64,000 nucleotides of DNA from Stenotrophomonas sp. ESTM1D_MKCIP4_1 (GTDB lineage Bacteria > Pseudomonadota > Gammaproteobacteria > Xanthomonadales > Xanthomonadaceae). The stretch lies in contig NZ_CP026004.1 in the NCBI RefSeq assembly GCF_003086895.1, positions 2,640,731-2,704,730 on the forward strand. Reading direction: 5' to 3'. The number at the start of each line of letters is the position of its first letter. Within the stretch, counting starts at the first letter, position 1. The notes below the pieces were generated by a model that searched no databases, was not told the DNA's origin, and worked only from the letters and a program-made list of their open reading frames with translations. Both the position numbers and the translations under genes were made by a program. Below, in pieces: positions 30,862 to 41,601 of this stretch.

Positions 30862-31314
30862 TCAGGCCTTTTCGGCTTCAACCACAACCTTGACGGTGGT
30901 TTCAACGTCGGCGTGCAGGTGCACCAGGACGTCGTACTCACCGATGTTGCGGAAGGCGCCTTCGCCCAGGATGACTTCGCTCTTGCTCAGCGGCAGGCCG
31001 GCAGCGGTAAAGGCATCGGCGATTTCGCGGGCGCCGACCGAGCCGTACAGCTTGCCTTCGGTCGAAGCGTTGGCGGCGATGGTCACGCTCGCGCCTTCCA
31101 GCTTGGCCTTGCGGGCGTCAGCGTCGGCGTGGATGGCCTGGGCCTTGGCTTCGTACTCGGCGCGCTTGGCTTCAAACTCGGCCTTGTTGCTCTCGGTGGC
31201 CGGAACGGCCTTGCCCTGCGGCACGAGGAAGTTACGGCCGTAGCCCGGCTTCACGTCGACCAGGTCGCCCAGGTTGCCGAGGTTGGTGACTTTCTGCAGG
31301 AGGATCAGCTGCAT
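30862..31314 (-). CDS. rplI: 50S ribosomal protein L9
   Basis: A 150-residue protein matching bL9 in length and sequence: [40 protein letters not shown], the long connecting helix rich in A/E/K, and the C-terminal domain ([19 protein letters not shown]). It binds 23S rRNA at the base of the L1 stalk. Last gene of the rpsF-rpsR-rplI operon, about 105 bp after rpsR. Confidence 0.98.
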   Translation of the reverse strand: MQLILLQKVTNLGNLGDLVDVKPGYGRNFLVPQGKAVPATESNKAEFEAKRAEYEAKAQAIHADADARKAKLEGASVTIAANASTEGKLYGSVGAREIADAFTAAGLPLSKSEVILGEGAFRNIGEYDVLVHLHADVETTVKVVVEAEKA

Positions 31315-31419
31315 GGTATTGCTCCAGGTAAGTTATTCGTTAGCGAGGTCATGCCCCGCAACAAAGGCTGTCCGAATAGCTGGCACAGCGGGGGCGGCAC
31401 CGGGCCGCCCCGCCGGGCA

Positions 31420-31650
31420 TCAGACGTCGTGGTTGTCGGTGTACGGAATCAGGGCCAGGAAGCGAGCGCGCTTGACGGCGGTCGCCAGCTGGCGCTGGTA
31501 CTTCGACTTGGTACCGGTGACGCGGCTCGGCACGATCTTGCCGTTCTCGGTCAGGTACTGGCGCAGGGTGTTGAGATCCTTGTAGTCGATCTCCTTCACA
31601 CCTTCAGCCGTGAACTTGCAGAACTTGCGGCGACGGAAGAACTTGGACAT
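31420..31650 (-). CDS. rpsR: 30S ribosomal protein S18
   Basis: A 76-residue protein of the bS18 family: basic start [20 protein letters not shown], core [20 protein letters not shown], then [20 protein letters not shown]. It binds the 16S rRNA platform together with S6. It begins 11 bp after rpsF. Confidence 0.98.
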   Translation of the reverse strand: MSKFFRRRKFCKFTAEGVKEIDYKDLNTLRQYLTENGKIVPSRVTGTKSKYQRQLATAVKRARFLALIPYTDNHDV

Positions 31651-31661
31651 GGGAAGGCTCC

Positions 31662-32099
31662 TTAGGCGGCGGAAGCGGCGTCGTCGCCGGCTTCGTTGTC
31701 AGCGGTGGTGGTGGACTCGCCTTCTTCGTCGTCACGACGACGGCGCTCACCGCGCTCCGGCTTGTCACCCTTCTCGTCCTTGCTCTTCATGATCAGCGAC
31801 TGCTCGGTGTCAGCCTCGTCACGCTTGATGACCAGGTTGCGCAGCACGGCGTCGTTGAAGCGGAAGCTTTCGGTCAGTTCGTTCAGAACGGCCTGGTCGG
31901 CTTCGATGTTCAGCAGCACGTAGTGCGCCTTCACCAGGTTCTGGATCGGGTACGCCAGCTGGCGGCGGCCCCAGTCTTCCAGACGGTGGATGGTGCCGTT
32001 GCCGTTCTCGACCAGCGACTTGTAGCGCTCGATCATGGCCGGGACCTGCTCGCTCTGGTCCGGGTGGACCATGAACACGATTTCGTAATGACGACTCAT
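31662..32099 (-). CDS. rpsF: 30S ribosomal protein S6
   Basis: A 145-residue protein: [40 protein letters not shown] and [20 protein letters not shown] are the bS6 core. The C-terminal 40 residues are a highly charged tail ([20 protein letters not shown], then acidic and alanine-rich), longer than in E. coli. First gene of the rpsF-rpsR-rplI operon, with a promoter and structured leader upstream. Confidence 0.98.
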   Translation of the reverse strand: MSRHYEIVFMVHPDQSEQVPAMIERYKSLVENGNGTIHRLEDWGRRQLAYPIQNLVKAHYVLLNIEADQAVLNELTESFRFNDAVLRNLVIKRDEADTEQSLIMKSKDEKGDKPERGERRRRDDEEGESTTTADNEAGDDAASAA

Positions 32100-32121
32100 G
32101 TTTTTTCTACCTTTCGGATGT

Positions 32122-32166
32122 GGCCTTGCGGCCGGACAGCCCCCCGCCGTGGATACCGCGGTGGGG
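32122..32166 (-). promoter_or_regulatory. Structured rpsF leader, candidate S6:S18 autoregulatory site
   Basis: The minus-strand leader folds into two hairpins: CCCCACCG with CGGCGGGG (one mismatch, 32142-32166) enclosing CGGTATCCA, then GGCC-GCAA-GGCC (32122-32133). In many bacteria an S6:S18 complex binds a leader element with an ACCG/CCG motif to repress this operon. The ACCG is present, but the consensus fit was not computed. Confidence 0.35.
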
Positions 32167-32200
32167 CAAGGGTTCCCGCCAGGAAGGCAGGAAGCCGCGC

Positions 32201-32229
32201 ATTATGGCGCAGTTGGGGGTGGCGGGCAA
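32201..32229 (-). promoter_or_regulatory. Probable sigma-70 promoter of rpsF operon
   Basis: On the minus strand TTGCCC (32224-32229) and CATAAT (32201-32206) are separated by exactly 17 bp, about 100 bp upstream of the rpsF start, leaving room for the structured leader. Confidence 0.6.
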
Positions 32230-32280
32230 CCAGGCGGCGCGCCGGCAAGCTGAACCCGGCAGCCCATTCAGCCCGGATCG

Positions 32281-32823
32281 TCAGCCCAGATCGACGTGAA
32301 GGCGGTGCTGGCCGCACTGCAGGCATTGGAACAGGCAGCCGACCATCTCCCCATCACGGGTCAGGTGTTCGAGTACCCAATCGGCGTCGCGCGGGTTGAC
32401 CGCCAGCACGTCCGGCCGGACCTGATCCAGGATCGGCAGCAGGTCCTGGCTGCCGGCAAATCCGAGGAACGCGCAGGGCCGTTCACAATGGCTGAGCCAC
32501 ACAGACTGCTGCCACGAGGGGTAGCCCGGCGTGCGCTCGCAGATCTCCAGCAGGAGCTCGCGGGGGATGGTCGGAGGCGGATCAGCCGGATCCGGCGATA
32601 CCCCCTCGATATCGCTCCAGCCGGTGAATTCGCCGTCATAGCGTGCTGATGCGCTGCCGTCGGCGATGCACCAGGGGCACAGATAATCGGGGTTCGCGTG
32701 GGAGTAGAACGGCCCGCGGTAGCGGAGCGTGCGGGGCTGGCCGCAGCCGTCACAGACCCCATCGACCGCTTCAAAGGCAGTCACGTAGGCATTGGGGTGA
32801 TAGGTGAAAACCGGCCGTTCCAT
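32281..32823 (-). CDS. CbrC family protein (UPF0167)
   Basis: A 180-residue cytosolic protein with the family pattern FTYHPNAYVTAFEAVDGVCD, CDGCGQPRTLRYRGPFYSHA, LCPWCIADGSASARYDGEF, and a C-terminal CLQCGQHRLHVDLG. The CxxC pairs suggest a metal (zinc) site. CbrC in E. coli belongs to the CreBC regulon and affects colicin E2 tolerance, but the biochemical function is unknown. It stands alone, about 180 bp upstream of the rpsF start. Confidence 0.85.
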   Translation of the reverse strand: MERPVFTYHPNAYVTAFEAVDGVCDGCGQPRTLRYRGPFYSHANPDYLCPWCIADGSASARYDGEFTGWSDIEGVSPDPADPPPTIPRELLLEICERTPGYPSWQQSVWLSHCERPCAFLGFAGSQDLLPILDQVRPDVLAVNPRDADWVLEHLTRDGEMVGCLFQCLQCGQHRLHVDLG

Positions 32824-32883
32824 CGACGAATTCCAGTCCAGGGCAGTTCCCAGCGCCGCAGTGCCACGCCCGGCGGCCGGCCC

Positions 32884-33222
32884 TCAGGCCTTGTCGGCGT
32901 CGGTGGTGAAACTCTCGCCGCAGCCACACTCGGCGGTGGCGTTCGGGTTGCTGAACGTGAAGGTCTCGCTCAGGCCGTGCTTGCCGAAGTCGATGACGGT
33001 GCCATCCACCAGGGCCAGGCTCTTGGCGTCGACATAGATCTTCACGCCATCCTGGTCGAACACGGTGTCTCCCTCGCGTTCGTCACGGGCCAGGTCGGTC
33101 ACGTGCCCCCAGCCGGAGCAGCCGGTCTTGGTCACGCCGAAGCGCAGGCCCAGGGCGCCGGGGGTCTGGGCGACGAAGCGCTGCACGCGCTCGAAGGCGA
33201 TGGGGGTCAGGCTGACGGCCAT
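32884..33222 (-). CDS. A-type iron-sulfur carrier (IscA/ErpA/SufA family)
   Basis: A 112-residue HesB/IscA-fold protein with the three conserved cysteines Cys35 (KTGCSGWGH), Cys99 and Cys101 (ECGCGESF). A-type carriers take up and deliver [Fe-S] clusters to apoproteins. It stands alone, divergent from asnS, without isc or suf genes next to it. The GCSGWGH segment differs from the usual GCSGxxY, so I leave open which subfamily it is. Confidence 0.88.
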   Translation of the reverse strand: MAVSLTPIAFERVQRFVAQTPGALGLRFGVTKTGCSGWGHVTDLARDEREGDTVFDQDGVKIYVDAKSLALVDGTVIDFGKHGLSETFTFSNPNATAECGCGESFTTDADKA

Positions 33223-33352
33223 GAGGCTTACTCCAGGGGTACGGGGACATTATAAGGAGCCGGCGGCCGCGAAAAATGCCTCGCAAGCAGAACGCTGCAA
33301 CCGGTAAACTCCCGTGTTCACAGATCGAGTCGATCAGCAGAGGATTCAAGTC

Positions 33353-34747
<1,395 letters not shown>

Positions 34748-34780
34748 GCCACACCCCACGACCACGGAGGTACTGCCCCC

Positions 34781-35080
34781 ATGACCCTGTTCTTCGCCCT
34801 CTGTTTCGTTGGCGTCGCAGTGGCCGGGTTCAGTGCCTTCGTGATCTTCTGGCCATTGACCCTGGTGCACGTGCGTGACCGCCATCCGGCGCTCGCCGCG
34901 CGCTTCGGCACTGGCGCCTTCCTCAAGCCCGACGCCCTGGCCTGGCTGCTGCGCCGCGATTACCGCCAGCAGCCGGACCGTTCGCTGTCCGGGCTGGCGA
35001 CACCGGCCTGGGTATCGCTGCTGACCCTGCTGGCTGGACTGGGCATGGCCGCCCTGCTCTGGCTGGCCTCGCTCTGGTAA
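34781..35080 (+). CDS. Small membrane protein, hypothetical (99 aa)
   Basis: Two transmembrane segments: LFFALCFVGVAVAGFSAFVI at the N-terminus and WVSLLTLLAGLGMAALLWLA at the C-terminus, with a basic loop between (LLRRDYRQQPDRS) likely in the cytoplasm. This hairpin topology resembles the UspB-like architecture, but I cannot assign a family. GGAGG lies 10 bases upstream of ATG. It is 33 bp after asnS and 7 bp before the next gene. Confidence 0.65.
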   Translation: MTLFFALCFVGVAVAGFSAFVIFWPLTLVHVRDRHPALAARFGTGAFLKPDALAWLLRRDYRQQPDRSLSGLATPAWVSLLTLLAGLGMAALLWLASLW

Positions 35081-35087
35081 CACACCG

Positions 35088-35402
35088 ATGAACGACAACA
35101 CCGACGCCCGCGACAGCTGGTGGCTGGCCAGCCTCGGCAACACCCTGATCTGGGCCCGCCTGCGGGTACGCCCGGCGGGCACCGCCGAAGTGCTCGACAG
35201 CGATGGCAACACGCTGAGCTATGACAGCGAAGACACCGCGCGCTCGCAGCTGTTCGACGCCGAGTTCGTCGAGTACGACGGCCTGGACGAAGAAGACGCC
35301 CTGGTGCGTGGCTTCAGCCTGCACGAAGTGCAGCCGCCGCAGGCCGGCAGCGATGAAGGACTGCGCGGTCGCATGGTGCAGTCGCTGGGCGCGCGCGCGT
35401 AA
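35088..35402 (+). CDS. Hypothetical protein (104 aa)
   Basis: Unrecognised, soluble and strongly acidic. Beta-like segments include WWLASLGNTLIWARLRVRPA and TAEVLDSDGNTLSYDSEDTA, then an acidic stretch EFVEYDGLDEEDALVRGF. No signal peptide or membrane helix. It sits between the small membrane protein (7 bp) and the PaiB-like gene (10 bp) in a tight plus-strand run. Confidence 0.65.
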   Translation: MNDNTDARDSWWLASLGNTLIWARLRVRPAGTAEVLDSDGNTLSYDSEDTARSQLFDAEFVEYDGLDEEDALVRGFSLHEVQPPQAGSDEGLRGRMVQSLGARA

Positions 35403-35412
35403 GGCGCGACCG

Positions 35413-36051
35413 ATGTTCACCCCGCGCGACTTCGCCGCGACCGACCTGCTCTGGCTGGATCGCCTGCTGGCGCGTGATCCGTTCGTCACCGTGCTGACCA
35501 CCGGGGAGGACGGCCTGCCCGAACTGACCCGCGTGCCAGTGCTGTACCGCCGCGACGGCGACCGGATCGAACTGCGCGGCCACTGGGCCCGGGCCAACCC
35601 GCAGGCGCGCCACGACGGCGCGGCCAAGGTACTGGTCGACGGCCCGCACGGCTACGTGTCCGCCAGCTGGTACCCGGACAAGGAAGCGGCATCGCGCGTA
35701 CCGACCTGGAACTATGCCGCCGCCGAACTGCGCGGCCAGCTGCAGCGCTTCGACGATACCGACGTACTGGCCCAGCTGGTCTCCGACATCGGCGACCGCT
35801 TTGAAGCCAGTGTCGGCCAGGCCTGGCAGTTCGAGCCACAGCGCGACGACCACCGTCGCCAGCTGCGCGGCATCATCGGTTTCCGCTTCCAGGTCGAACA
35901 GGTACAGCTGAAGCTGAAACTGAGCCAGAACCACCCCGAGGCCAACCAGCAGGCAGTCATCGCCGAACTGGAAAAGCTCGACACCCCGCATTTCACCGAG
36001 CTGGCGCAGTGGATGCGCTGGCACCGCGAACAGACCGCCGCCAGCGGCTGA
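35413..36051 (+). CDS. PaiB-family FMN-binding negative regulator-like protein
   Basis: A 212-residue protein: MFTPRDFAATDLLWLDRLLA, HWARANPQ, HGYVSASWYPDKEAASRVPT and the C-terminal LRGIIGFRFQVEQVQLKLKL and KLSQNHPE match PaiB (Bacillus subtilis), a split-barrel FMN-binding-like protein linked to repression of sporulation and protease genes. In gram-negatives its role is not settled. I chose ATG 35413, which gives the family N-terminus, though the frame opens at 35221. Confidence 0.85.
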   Translation: MFTPRDFAATDLLWLDRLLARDPFVTVLTTGEDGLPELTRVPVLYRRDGDRIELRGHWARANPQARHDGAAKVLVDGPHGYVSASWYPDKEAASRVPTWNYAAAELRGQLQRFDDTDVLAQLVSDIGDRFEASVGQAWQFEPQRDDHRRQLRGIIGFRFQVEQVQLKLKLSQNHPEANQQAVIAELEKLDTPHFTELAQWMRWHREQTAASG

Positions 36052-36122
36052 GCGCATTGTTTCCCGCGATGACGTGACCGGACGGCCACGCGCTTCGCCC
36101 ACCCGACGCCAGGGACCCGAAC

Positions 36123-36785
36123 ATGAAAGACATCCACAAGCTGCTGCAGAACAACCGCGACTGGGCCGACCGCATCGAGAAGGAAGACCCCGAGTTCTTC
36201 CACCAGCTGGCCAAGCAGCAGCACCCGGAGTACCTGTGGATCGGCTGTTCCGATTCGCGCGTGCCGGCCAACCAGATCATCGGCATGGCCCCGGGCGAAG
36301 TCTTCGTGCACCGCAATGTGGCCAACGTGGTCGCCCACACCGACCTGAACTGCCTGAGCGTGGTGCAGTACGCGGTGGACCAGCTGAAGGTGAAGCACAT
36401 CCTGATCGTCGGCCACTACGGCTGCGGTGGCGTGCATGCGTGCCTGCACAACACCCGCGTCGGCCTGGCTGACAACTGGCTGCGCCACGTCGGCGATGTG
36501 ATGCAGAAGCACACCGCGATCATCGATGCGATCGACACCGATGAACTCAAGCATGCCCGCCTGTGCGAGCTGAACGTGATCGAGCAGGTCGCCAACCTGT
36601 GCCGCTCGACCATCGTGCAGGACGCCTGGGCCCGCGGCCAGAAGCTGATGGTGCATGGCTGGGTCTACAGCCTGAAGGACGGCCGCGTGCGCGAGATGGG
36701 CATCGACGTCGGTTCACCGGAAGAACTGCAGCCGGCCTACGAAAAGGCCCTGTCCTACGTGCCGCGCAAGGGCAAGCGCGACTGA
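36123..36785 (+). CDS. can: Beta-class carbonic anhydrase
   Basis: A 220-residue protein with the complete zinc site: Cys42 and Asp44 ([10 protein letters not shown]), His98 and Cys101 ([10 protein letters not shown]). Asp44-Arg46 is the catalytic dyad and the fold fits the type II (Can/YadF-like) branch. It interconverts CO2 and bicarbonate in the cytoplasm and supplies bicarbonate to carboxylases. It is 71 bp after the PaiB-like gene and 19 bp before the 3-hydroxyanthranilate dioxygenase gene. Confidence 0.96.
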   Translation: MKDIHKLLQNNRDWADRIEKEDPEFFHQLAKQQHPEYLWIGCSDSRVPANQIIGMAPGEVFVHRNVANVVAHTDLNCLSVVQYAVDQLKVKHILIVGHYGCGGVHACLHNTRVGLADNWLRHVGDVMQKHTAIIDAIDTDELKHARLCELNVIEQVANLCRSTIVQDAWARGQKLMVHGWVYSLKDGRVREMGIDVGSPEELQPAYEKALSYVPRKGKRD

Positions 36786-36804
36786 CCCCCCGAGGAAACG
36801 AACC

Positions 36805-37326
36805 ATGCTCGCCGCGCCGATCAACCTGCATGCCTGGATCGAAGAAAACCGCCACCTGCTGAAGCCGCCGGTTGGCAACAAGATGATCGACAACGGCGAC
36901 TTCATCGTGATGGTGGTGGGCGGGCCGAATTCGCGCACCGACTACCACTATGACGAAGGCCCGGAGTGGTTCTACCAGCTGGAAGGCGAGATGGTGCTGA
37001 AGGTGCAGGAGGAGGGCGCGGTGCGCGACATTCCCATCCGCGCCGGCGAGATCTTCCTGCTGCCTGCGAAGGTACCTCATTCGCCGCGGCGCCCGCCCGG
37101 TGGCATCGGCCTGGTGGTGGAGCGCAAGCGCCTGCCGCACGAAAAGGACGGCGTGATCTGGCACTGCGAGCGCTGCAACCACAAACTGCACGAAGAGTAT
37201 TTCCCGCTGCAGAACATCGAAACCGACCTGCCCAAGGTATTCGCGCGGTACCAGGCCAGCCTGGAACTGCGCACCTGCAGCCAGTGCGGGCACGTGGACC
37301 CGCTGCCTGCGCCGGCGGCGGGCTGA
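36805..37326 (+). CDS. nbaC: 3-hydroxyanthranilate 3,4-dioxygenase
   Basis: A 173-residue cupin. The catalytic iron ligands lie in [18 protein letters not shown] (His, Glu) and [16 protein letters not shown] (His); the C-terminus has two CxxC pairs ([13 protein letters not shown] and CSQCGHVDP), the rubredoxin-like second iron site typical of the bacterial enzyme. It opens the 3-hydroxyanthranilate ring to give the precursor of quinolinate for NAD synthesis. It lies upstream of kynU and kmo on the same strand; the spacer to kynU contains REP elements. Confidence 0.95.
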   Translation: MLAAPINLHAWIEENRHLLKPPVGNKMIDNGDFIVMVVGGPNSRTDYHYDEGPEWFYQLEGEMVLKVQEEGAVRDIPIRAGEIFLLPAKVPHSPRRPPGGIGLVVERKRLPHEKDGVIWHCERCNHKLHEEYFPLQNIETDLPKVFARYQASLELRTCSQCGHVDPLPAPAAG

Positions 37327-37372
37327 AGGGTCGTAAATACCCACCGTAGTGGGCGCCTGCCCGCCCCCGCTC

Positions 37373-37437
37373 TGGTAGATGCCCACCTTGGTGGGCGCCT
37401 GCCTGCACGTGCGCCAACCAAGGTTGGCGACTACCGG
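37373..37437. repeat. Inverted REP pair between nbaC and kynU
   Basis: GTAGATGCCCACCTTGGTGG starts at 37373 and an inverted relative (CAACCAAGGTTGGCGACTAC) ends at 37437. An isolated copy-like CACCGTAGTGGGCGCC lies at about 37340. The pair may end nbaC transcription or stabilise its 3' end. Confidence 0.85.
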
Positions 37438-37489
37438 GTCAAGCCCCAAGCGCTACACTGGCAGCCCCGTTGCAGCCTGTTGCCCGCCC

Positions 37490-38764
37490 ATGTCCGACCT
37501 GCTCAACCGCACCCACGCCATCGCGCTGGACGCCGCCGATCCGCTGCGCCCGCTGCGTAACGAATTCCTGATTCCGCGCCATGGCGGCGGCGAACAGACC
37601 TACTTCGTCGGCAACTCGCTGGGCCTGCAGCCGCGTGGTGCGCAGGCCGCCGTGCAGGAAGTGATGAAGCAGTGGGGCGAACTGGCCGTGGAAGGCCACT
37701 TCACCGGCCCCACCCAGTGGCTGTCCTACCACCGCCTGGTCAGCGCCCAGCTGGCCCGCGTGGTCGGTGCGCTGCCCAGCGAAGTGGTGGCGATGAACAC
37801 GCTGAGCGTGAACCTGCACCTGATGATGGTCAGCTTCTACCGGCCCACTGCCGAGCGCCCGGTCATCCTGATGGAGGCCGGCGCGTTCCCGACCGACCGC
37901 CACGCGGTGGAAGCGCAGATCCGCTTCCATGGTTTCGACCCCGCCGACTGCCTGGTGGAAGTGCAGCCGGACGAAGCCAACGGCACGATCTCGATGGACG
38001 CCATCGAGCGCGCCATCGGGGAACATGGGCCGCGCCTGGCGCTGGTGCTGTGGCCAGGCGTGCAGTACCGCACGGGCCAGGCCTTCGACCTTGATGCGAT
38101 CACCCGCATCGCCCGCCTGCAGGGCGCACGCATCGGCTTCGATCTGGCCCATTCGGTCGGCAACATGCCGCTGCATCTGCACGAGGTCGCACCGGATTTC
38201 GCCGTGTGGTGCCATTACAAGTACCTCAACAGCGGCCCGGGCGCGGTCGCGGGTGCCTTCGTGCACGAACGCCACCATCGTGATGCCACCCTGCCCCGCT
38301 TCGCCGGGTGGTGGGGCCACGATGAAGCAACGCGCTTCCAGATGGCGCCGCAGTTCACCCCCGCCATCGGTGCCGAAGGCTGGCAGCTGAGCAACCCACC
38401 GATCCTCGGCCTGGCGCCGCTGCGAGCATCGCTGGACCTGTTCGAGCGCGCGGGCATGGAGGCACTGCGCCGCAAGTCGCTTGCCCTGACCGGCCTGCTC
38501 GATGCGCTGGTGCGGGCACGGCTGCCGCAGGTGCTGGACATCGTCACCCCGTCCGAACCCGAGCGCCGCGGCTGCCAGCTCTCGCTGCGGGTGATCGCCG
38601 GCCGCGAGCGTGGCCGAGCCCTGTTCGACCACCTGCGCGCCATCGGCGTGCTGGGTGACTGGCGCGAACCGGACGTGATCCGCATTTCGCCCACTCCTCT
38701 CTACAACCGCTACCTGGACGTGCACCACTTCGTCGAGGAAGTGGAAGCCTGGGCCGGCCTGTAA
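37490..38764 (+). CDS. kynU: Kynureninase
   Basis: A 424-residue fold-type I PLP enzyme. FVGNSLGLQPRGAQAAVQEV at the N-terminus, FHGFDPADCLVEVQPDEANG, and the PLP-lysine in FAVWCHYKYLNSGPGAVAGA with HERHH downstream are family signatures. It hydrolyses kynurenine and 3-hydroxykynurenine to (3-hydroxy)anthranilate and alanine. ATG 37490 gives the usual N-terminus; the frame itself starts earlier, in REP DNA. It is 30 bp before kmo. Confidence 0.96.
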   Translation: MSDLLNRTHAIALDAADPLRPLRNEFLIPRHGGGEQTYFVGNSLGLQPRGAQAAVQEVMKQWGELAVEGHFTGPTQWLSYHRLVSAQLARVVGALPSEVVAMNTLSVNLHLMMVSFYRPTAERPVILMEAGAFPTDRHAVEAQIRFHGFDPADCLVEVQPDEANGTISMDAIERAIGEHGPRLALVLWPGVQYRTGQAFDLDAITRIARLQGARIGFDLAHSVGNMPLHLHEVAPDFAVWCHYKYLNSGPGAVAGAFVHERHHRDATLPRFAGWWGHDEATRFQMAPQFTPAIGAEGWQLSNPPILGLAPLRASLDLFERAGMEALRRKSLALTGLLDALVRARLPQVLDIVTPSEPERRGCQLSLRVIAGRERGRALFDHLRAIGVLGDWREPDVIRISPTPLYNRYLDVHHFVEEVEAWAGL

Positions 38765-38794
38765 GCCGCCCCTCCCCTACTGCTGGACAGTTCG

Positions 38795-40162
38795 TTGATC
38801 GCACACGCTTCCCGCTCGTTGAGCATCATCGGTGCCGGCCTCGCCGGTTCCCTGCTGGCCATCCTGCTGTCCCGGCAGGGCTGGCGCATCACCCTGTACG
38901 AGCGCCGCGGCGACCCGCGCGTGGCCGACTACGAGAGTGGCCGGTCCATCAACCTGGCGCTGGCCGAGCGCGGCCGCAACGCGCTGCGCCAGGCCGGCGT
39001 GGAGGATGAGGTGATGGCGCGCGCGGTGATGATGCGCGGACGCATGGTGCACCCGCGCGAGGGCGAACCGCAGCTGCAGCGCTATGGGCGCGACGACAGC
39101 GAAGTGATCTGGTCGATCCACCGCAGCGATCTGAACACCACCCTGCTGGAACTGGCCGAGCAGGCCGGTGCCACCGTGCATTTCCACCGCCGCCTGCACA
39201 CCGTGGATTTCGATGCCGGCTACGCGCGCTTCATCGACGACCGCGACGACAGCCCGCACGACATCCTTTTCGACACGCTGATCGGTGCCGATGGTGCCGG
39301 TTCGGCACTGCGCGCAGCGATGAACCGGCGTGCGCCGCTGGGCGAGGACATCGCGTTCCTCGACCACTCGTACAAGGAACTGGAAATTCCCCCGGCAGCC
39401 GACGGCAGCTTCCGCATCGAGCGCAACGCGCTGCATATCTGGCCACGCGGGCATTACATGTGCATTGCCCTGCCCAACCACGAAGGGACCTTCACCGTCA
39501 CCCTGTTCCTGCCGAACAAGGGCGAGCCGAGTTTCGCCACGGTCACCACCGGTGCGCAGGCCGAGGCGCTGTTCGCGCGTGAGTTCGCCGACACGCTGCC
39601 GTTGATACCGGACCTGCGCGCGGACTGGGAACAGCACCCACCGGGCCTGCTGGGCACCCTGACCCTGGACCGCTGGCACCAGGCCGGGCGCGCCGTGCTG
39701 ATCGGCGACGCCGCGCACGCGATGGTGCCCTTCCACGGCCAGGGAATGAACTGTGCCTTCGAGGACTGCGTGGCGCTGGCCCGCCACCTGCAGGACGCCG
39801 ACGACCTGGAAAGCGCCTTCGCTGGTTTTGAAGCCGAGCGCAAACCCAACGCGCGTGCGATCCAGCAGATGGCCCTGGACAACTACCTGGAAATGCGGGA
39901 TCGCGTGGCCGATCCGGCGTTCCTCCTGCAGCGCGAGCTGGAACAGGAACTGCAGCGCCGCTGGCCGACCCGTTTCGTACCGCACTACACCATGGTGACC
40001 TTCCTGCACACGCCGTATGCCGAAGCGCTGCGCCGCACGGAGATCCAGCGCGACCTGCTGGTGGCGGCCACGGCCGGCCACACCACCCTGGACAACATCG
40101 ACTGGGCCACGCTGGAAGCGCAGATCCATGCGCAGCTGCCGGTCCTGGAGGGCGCACATTGA
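38795..40162 (+). CDS. kmo: Kynurenine 3-monooxygenase
   Basis: A 455-residue FAD-dependent hydroxylase. N-terminal GxGxxG motif SIIGAGLAGSLLAILLSRQG, FAD-binding DG-type segment FDTLIGADGAGSALR, and the GD motif AVLIGDAAHAMVPFHGQGMN followed by CAFEDC. A hydrophobic or amphipathic C-terminus is present as in KMOs. It hydroxylates kynurenine with NADPH and O2. The start is TTG at 38795. The stop overlaps the sbcB ATG by one base. Tryptophan dioxygenase and formamidase, the earlier steps, are not in the window. Confidence 0.96.
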   Translation: MIAHASRSLSIIGAGLAGSLLAILLSRQGWRITLYERRGDPRVADYESGRSINLALAERGRNALRQAGVEDEVMARAVMMRGRMVHPREGEPQLQRYGRDDSEVIWSIHRSDLNTTLLELAEQAGATVHFHRRLHTVDFDAGYARFIDDRDDSPHDILFDTLIGADGAGSALRAAMNRRAPLGEDIAFLDHSYKELEIPPAADGSFRIERNALHIWPRGHYMCIALPNHEGTFTVTLFLPNKGEPSFATVTTGAQAEALFAREFADTLPLIPDLRADWEQHPPGLLGTLTLDRWHQAGRAVLIGDAAHAMVPFHGQGMNCAFEDCVALARHLQDADDLESAFAGFEAERKPNARAIQQMALDNYLEMRDRVADPAFLLQRELEQELQRRWPTRFVPHYTMVTFLHTPYAEALRRTEIQRDLLVAATAGHTTLDNIDWATLEAQIHAQLPVLEGAH

Positions 40163-41601
40163 TGGCCGACAGCTTCCTGTTCTACGACCTGGAAACCTTC
40201 GGCCAGGACCCGCGCCGCACCCGCATCGCGCAGTTCGCAGCAATGCGCACCGATGCCGACCTCAACGTGATCGACACACCGGTCAGCTTCTTCGTGCGCC
40301 CGGCCGACGATCTGGTGCCTTCACCGATGGCAACGCTGGTCACCGGCATCACCCCGCAGCAGGCCATGGCCGAAGGCATCAGCGAAGCCGAGGCCTTCGA
40401 CCGCATCAACGAGCAGTTGTCGCGGCCGGGTACCTGCGCGCTGGGCTACAACACCCTGCGCTTCGATGACGAGTTCATCCGCTACGGCCTGTTCCGCAAC
40501 TTCCACGATCCCTACGAGCGCGAGTGGCGCAACGGCAACTCACGCTGGGATCTGCTGGACATGCTGCGGATGATGCGCGCCCTGCGCCCGGAGGGCATCC
40601 AGTGGCCGCTGCGCGAGGATGGCGCCACGTCGTTCAAGCTGGAGCATCTTGCCGAGGCCAATGGCGTACGCGAGGGCGACGCGCACGAAGCGCTGTCGGA
40701 CGTGCGCGCCACCATCGGCATGGCGCGCCTGTTCAAGCAGTCGCAGACACGGCTGTGGGAGTACGCGCTGAAGCTGCGCGACAAGCGTTTCGTCGGCAGC
40801 CTGCTGGACGTGGGCGCGATGAAGCCGGTGCTGCACATTTCCATGCGCTACCCGGCCAGCCGCCTGTGTGCCGCGCCGGTGCTGCCGCTGGCCATGCACC
40901 CGACCATCAACAACCGGGTGATCGTGTTCGACCTGGACGGCGGGATCGACGACCTGCTGGAACTGCCGGCCGAGGTCATCGCCCAACGCCTGTACCTGCG
41001 TGCCAGCGAACTGCCCGAGGGCGTGGCACGCGTGCCGCTGAAGGAAGTGCATCTGAACAAGGTGCCCGCCCTGGTGGCCTGGAACCACCTGCGCGCTGAC
41101 GATCACGCCCGCCTCGGGCTGGACGTGGCGGCGATCGAAGCCAAAGCCGAGCAACTGCGTGCGGTCGCCCCGCAGCTGGCCGAGAAGGCCCGACAGGTCT
41201 TCAACCAGCCGCGGCCGGCCACCGTATCCGACGTCGACGCATCGCTGTACGACGGCTTCCTCGGTGCCGGCGACAAGCCCCTGCTGGCCCTGGCGCGCAC
41301 CAGCGCGCCGCAGCAGCTGGCCGCGCTGGAAGGCCGCTTCCGTGACCCGCGCCTGCCCGAACTGTTGTTCCGCTACCGCGCACGCAACCATCCCGACAGC
41401 CTCGCACCGGCTGAACGCGAGCGCTGGCAGGATTACCGCCGCCAGCGCCTGCTGGGCGATGGCGGCCTGGGCGAACTGAACCTGCCGCAGTACCAGCAGC
41501 AGATCGAGGCACTGGCCGCCGAAGCGCCAGACGACGCGCGCCGGACCCATCTGCTGCAGTCGCTGCGCGACTGGGGCCACCACCTGCAGGAGAACCTGTG
41601 A
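40162..41601 (+). CDS. sbcB: Exodeoxyribonuclease I
   Basis: A 479-residue DEDDh exonuclease: Exo I FLFYDLETFGQDPRRTRIAQ (Asp, Glu), Exo II LGYNTLRFDDEFIRYGLF, Exo III GDAHEALSDVRATIGMARLF (His, Asp), followed by the SH3-like and helical C-terminal domains of SbcB (RDKRFVGSLLDVGAMKPVLH). It degrades ssDNA 3' to 5' and suppresses recombination. It overlaps kmo by one base at the start and the DUF2461 gene (GTGA) at the end. Confidence 0.96.
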   Translation: MADSFLFYDLETFGQDPRRTRIAQFAAMRTDADLNVIDTPVSFFVRPADDLVPSPMATLVTGITPQQAMAEGISEAEAFDRINEQLSRPGTCALGYNTLRFDDEFIRYGLFRNFHDPYEREWRNGNSRWDLLDMLRMMRALRPEGIQWPLREDGATSFKLEHLAEANGVREGDAHEALSDVRATIGMARLFKQSQTRLWEYALKLRDKRFVGSLLDVGAMKPVLHISMRYPASRLCAAPVLPLAMHPTINNRVIVFDLDGGIDDLLELPAEVIAQRLYLRASELPEGVARVPLKEVHLNKVPALVAWNHLRADDHARLGLDVAAIEAKAEQLRAVAPQLAEKARQVFNQPRPATVSDVDASLYDGFLGAGDKPLLALARTSAPQQLAALEGRFRDPRLPELLFRYRARNHPDSLAPAERERWQDYRRQRLLGDGGLGELNLPQYQQQIEALAAEAPDDARRTHLLQSLRDWGHHLQENL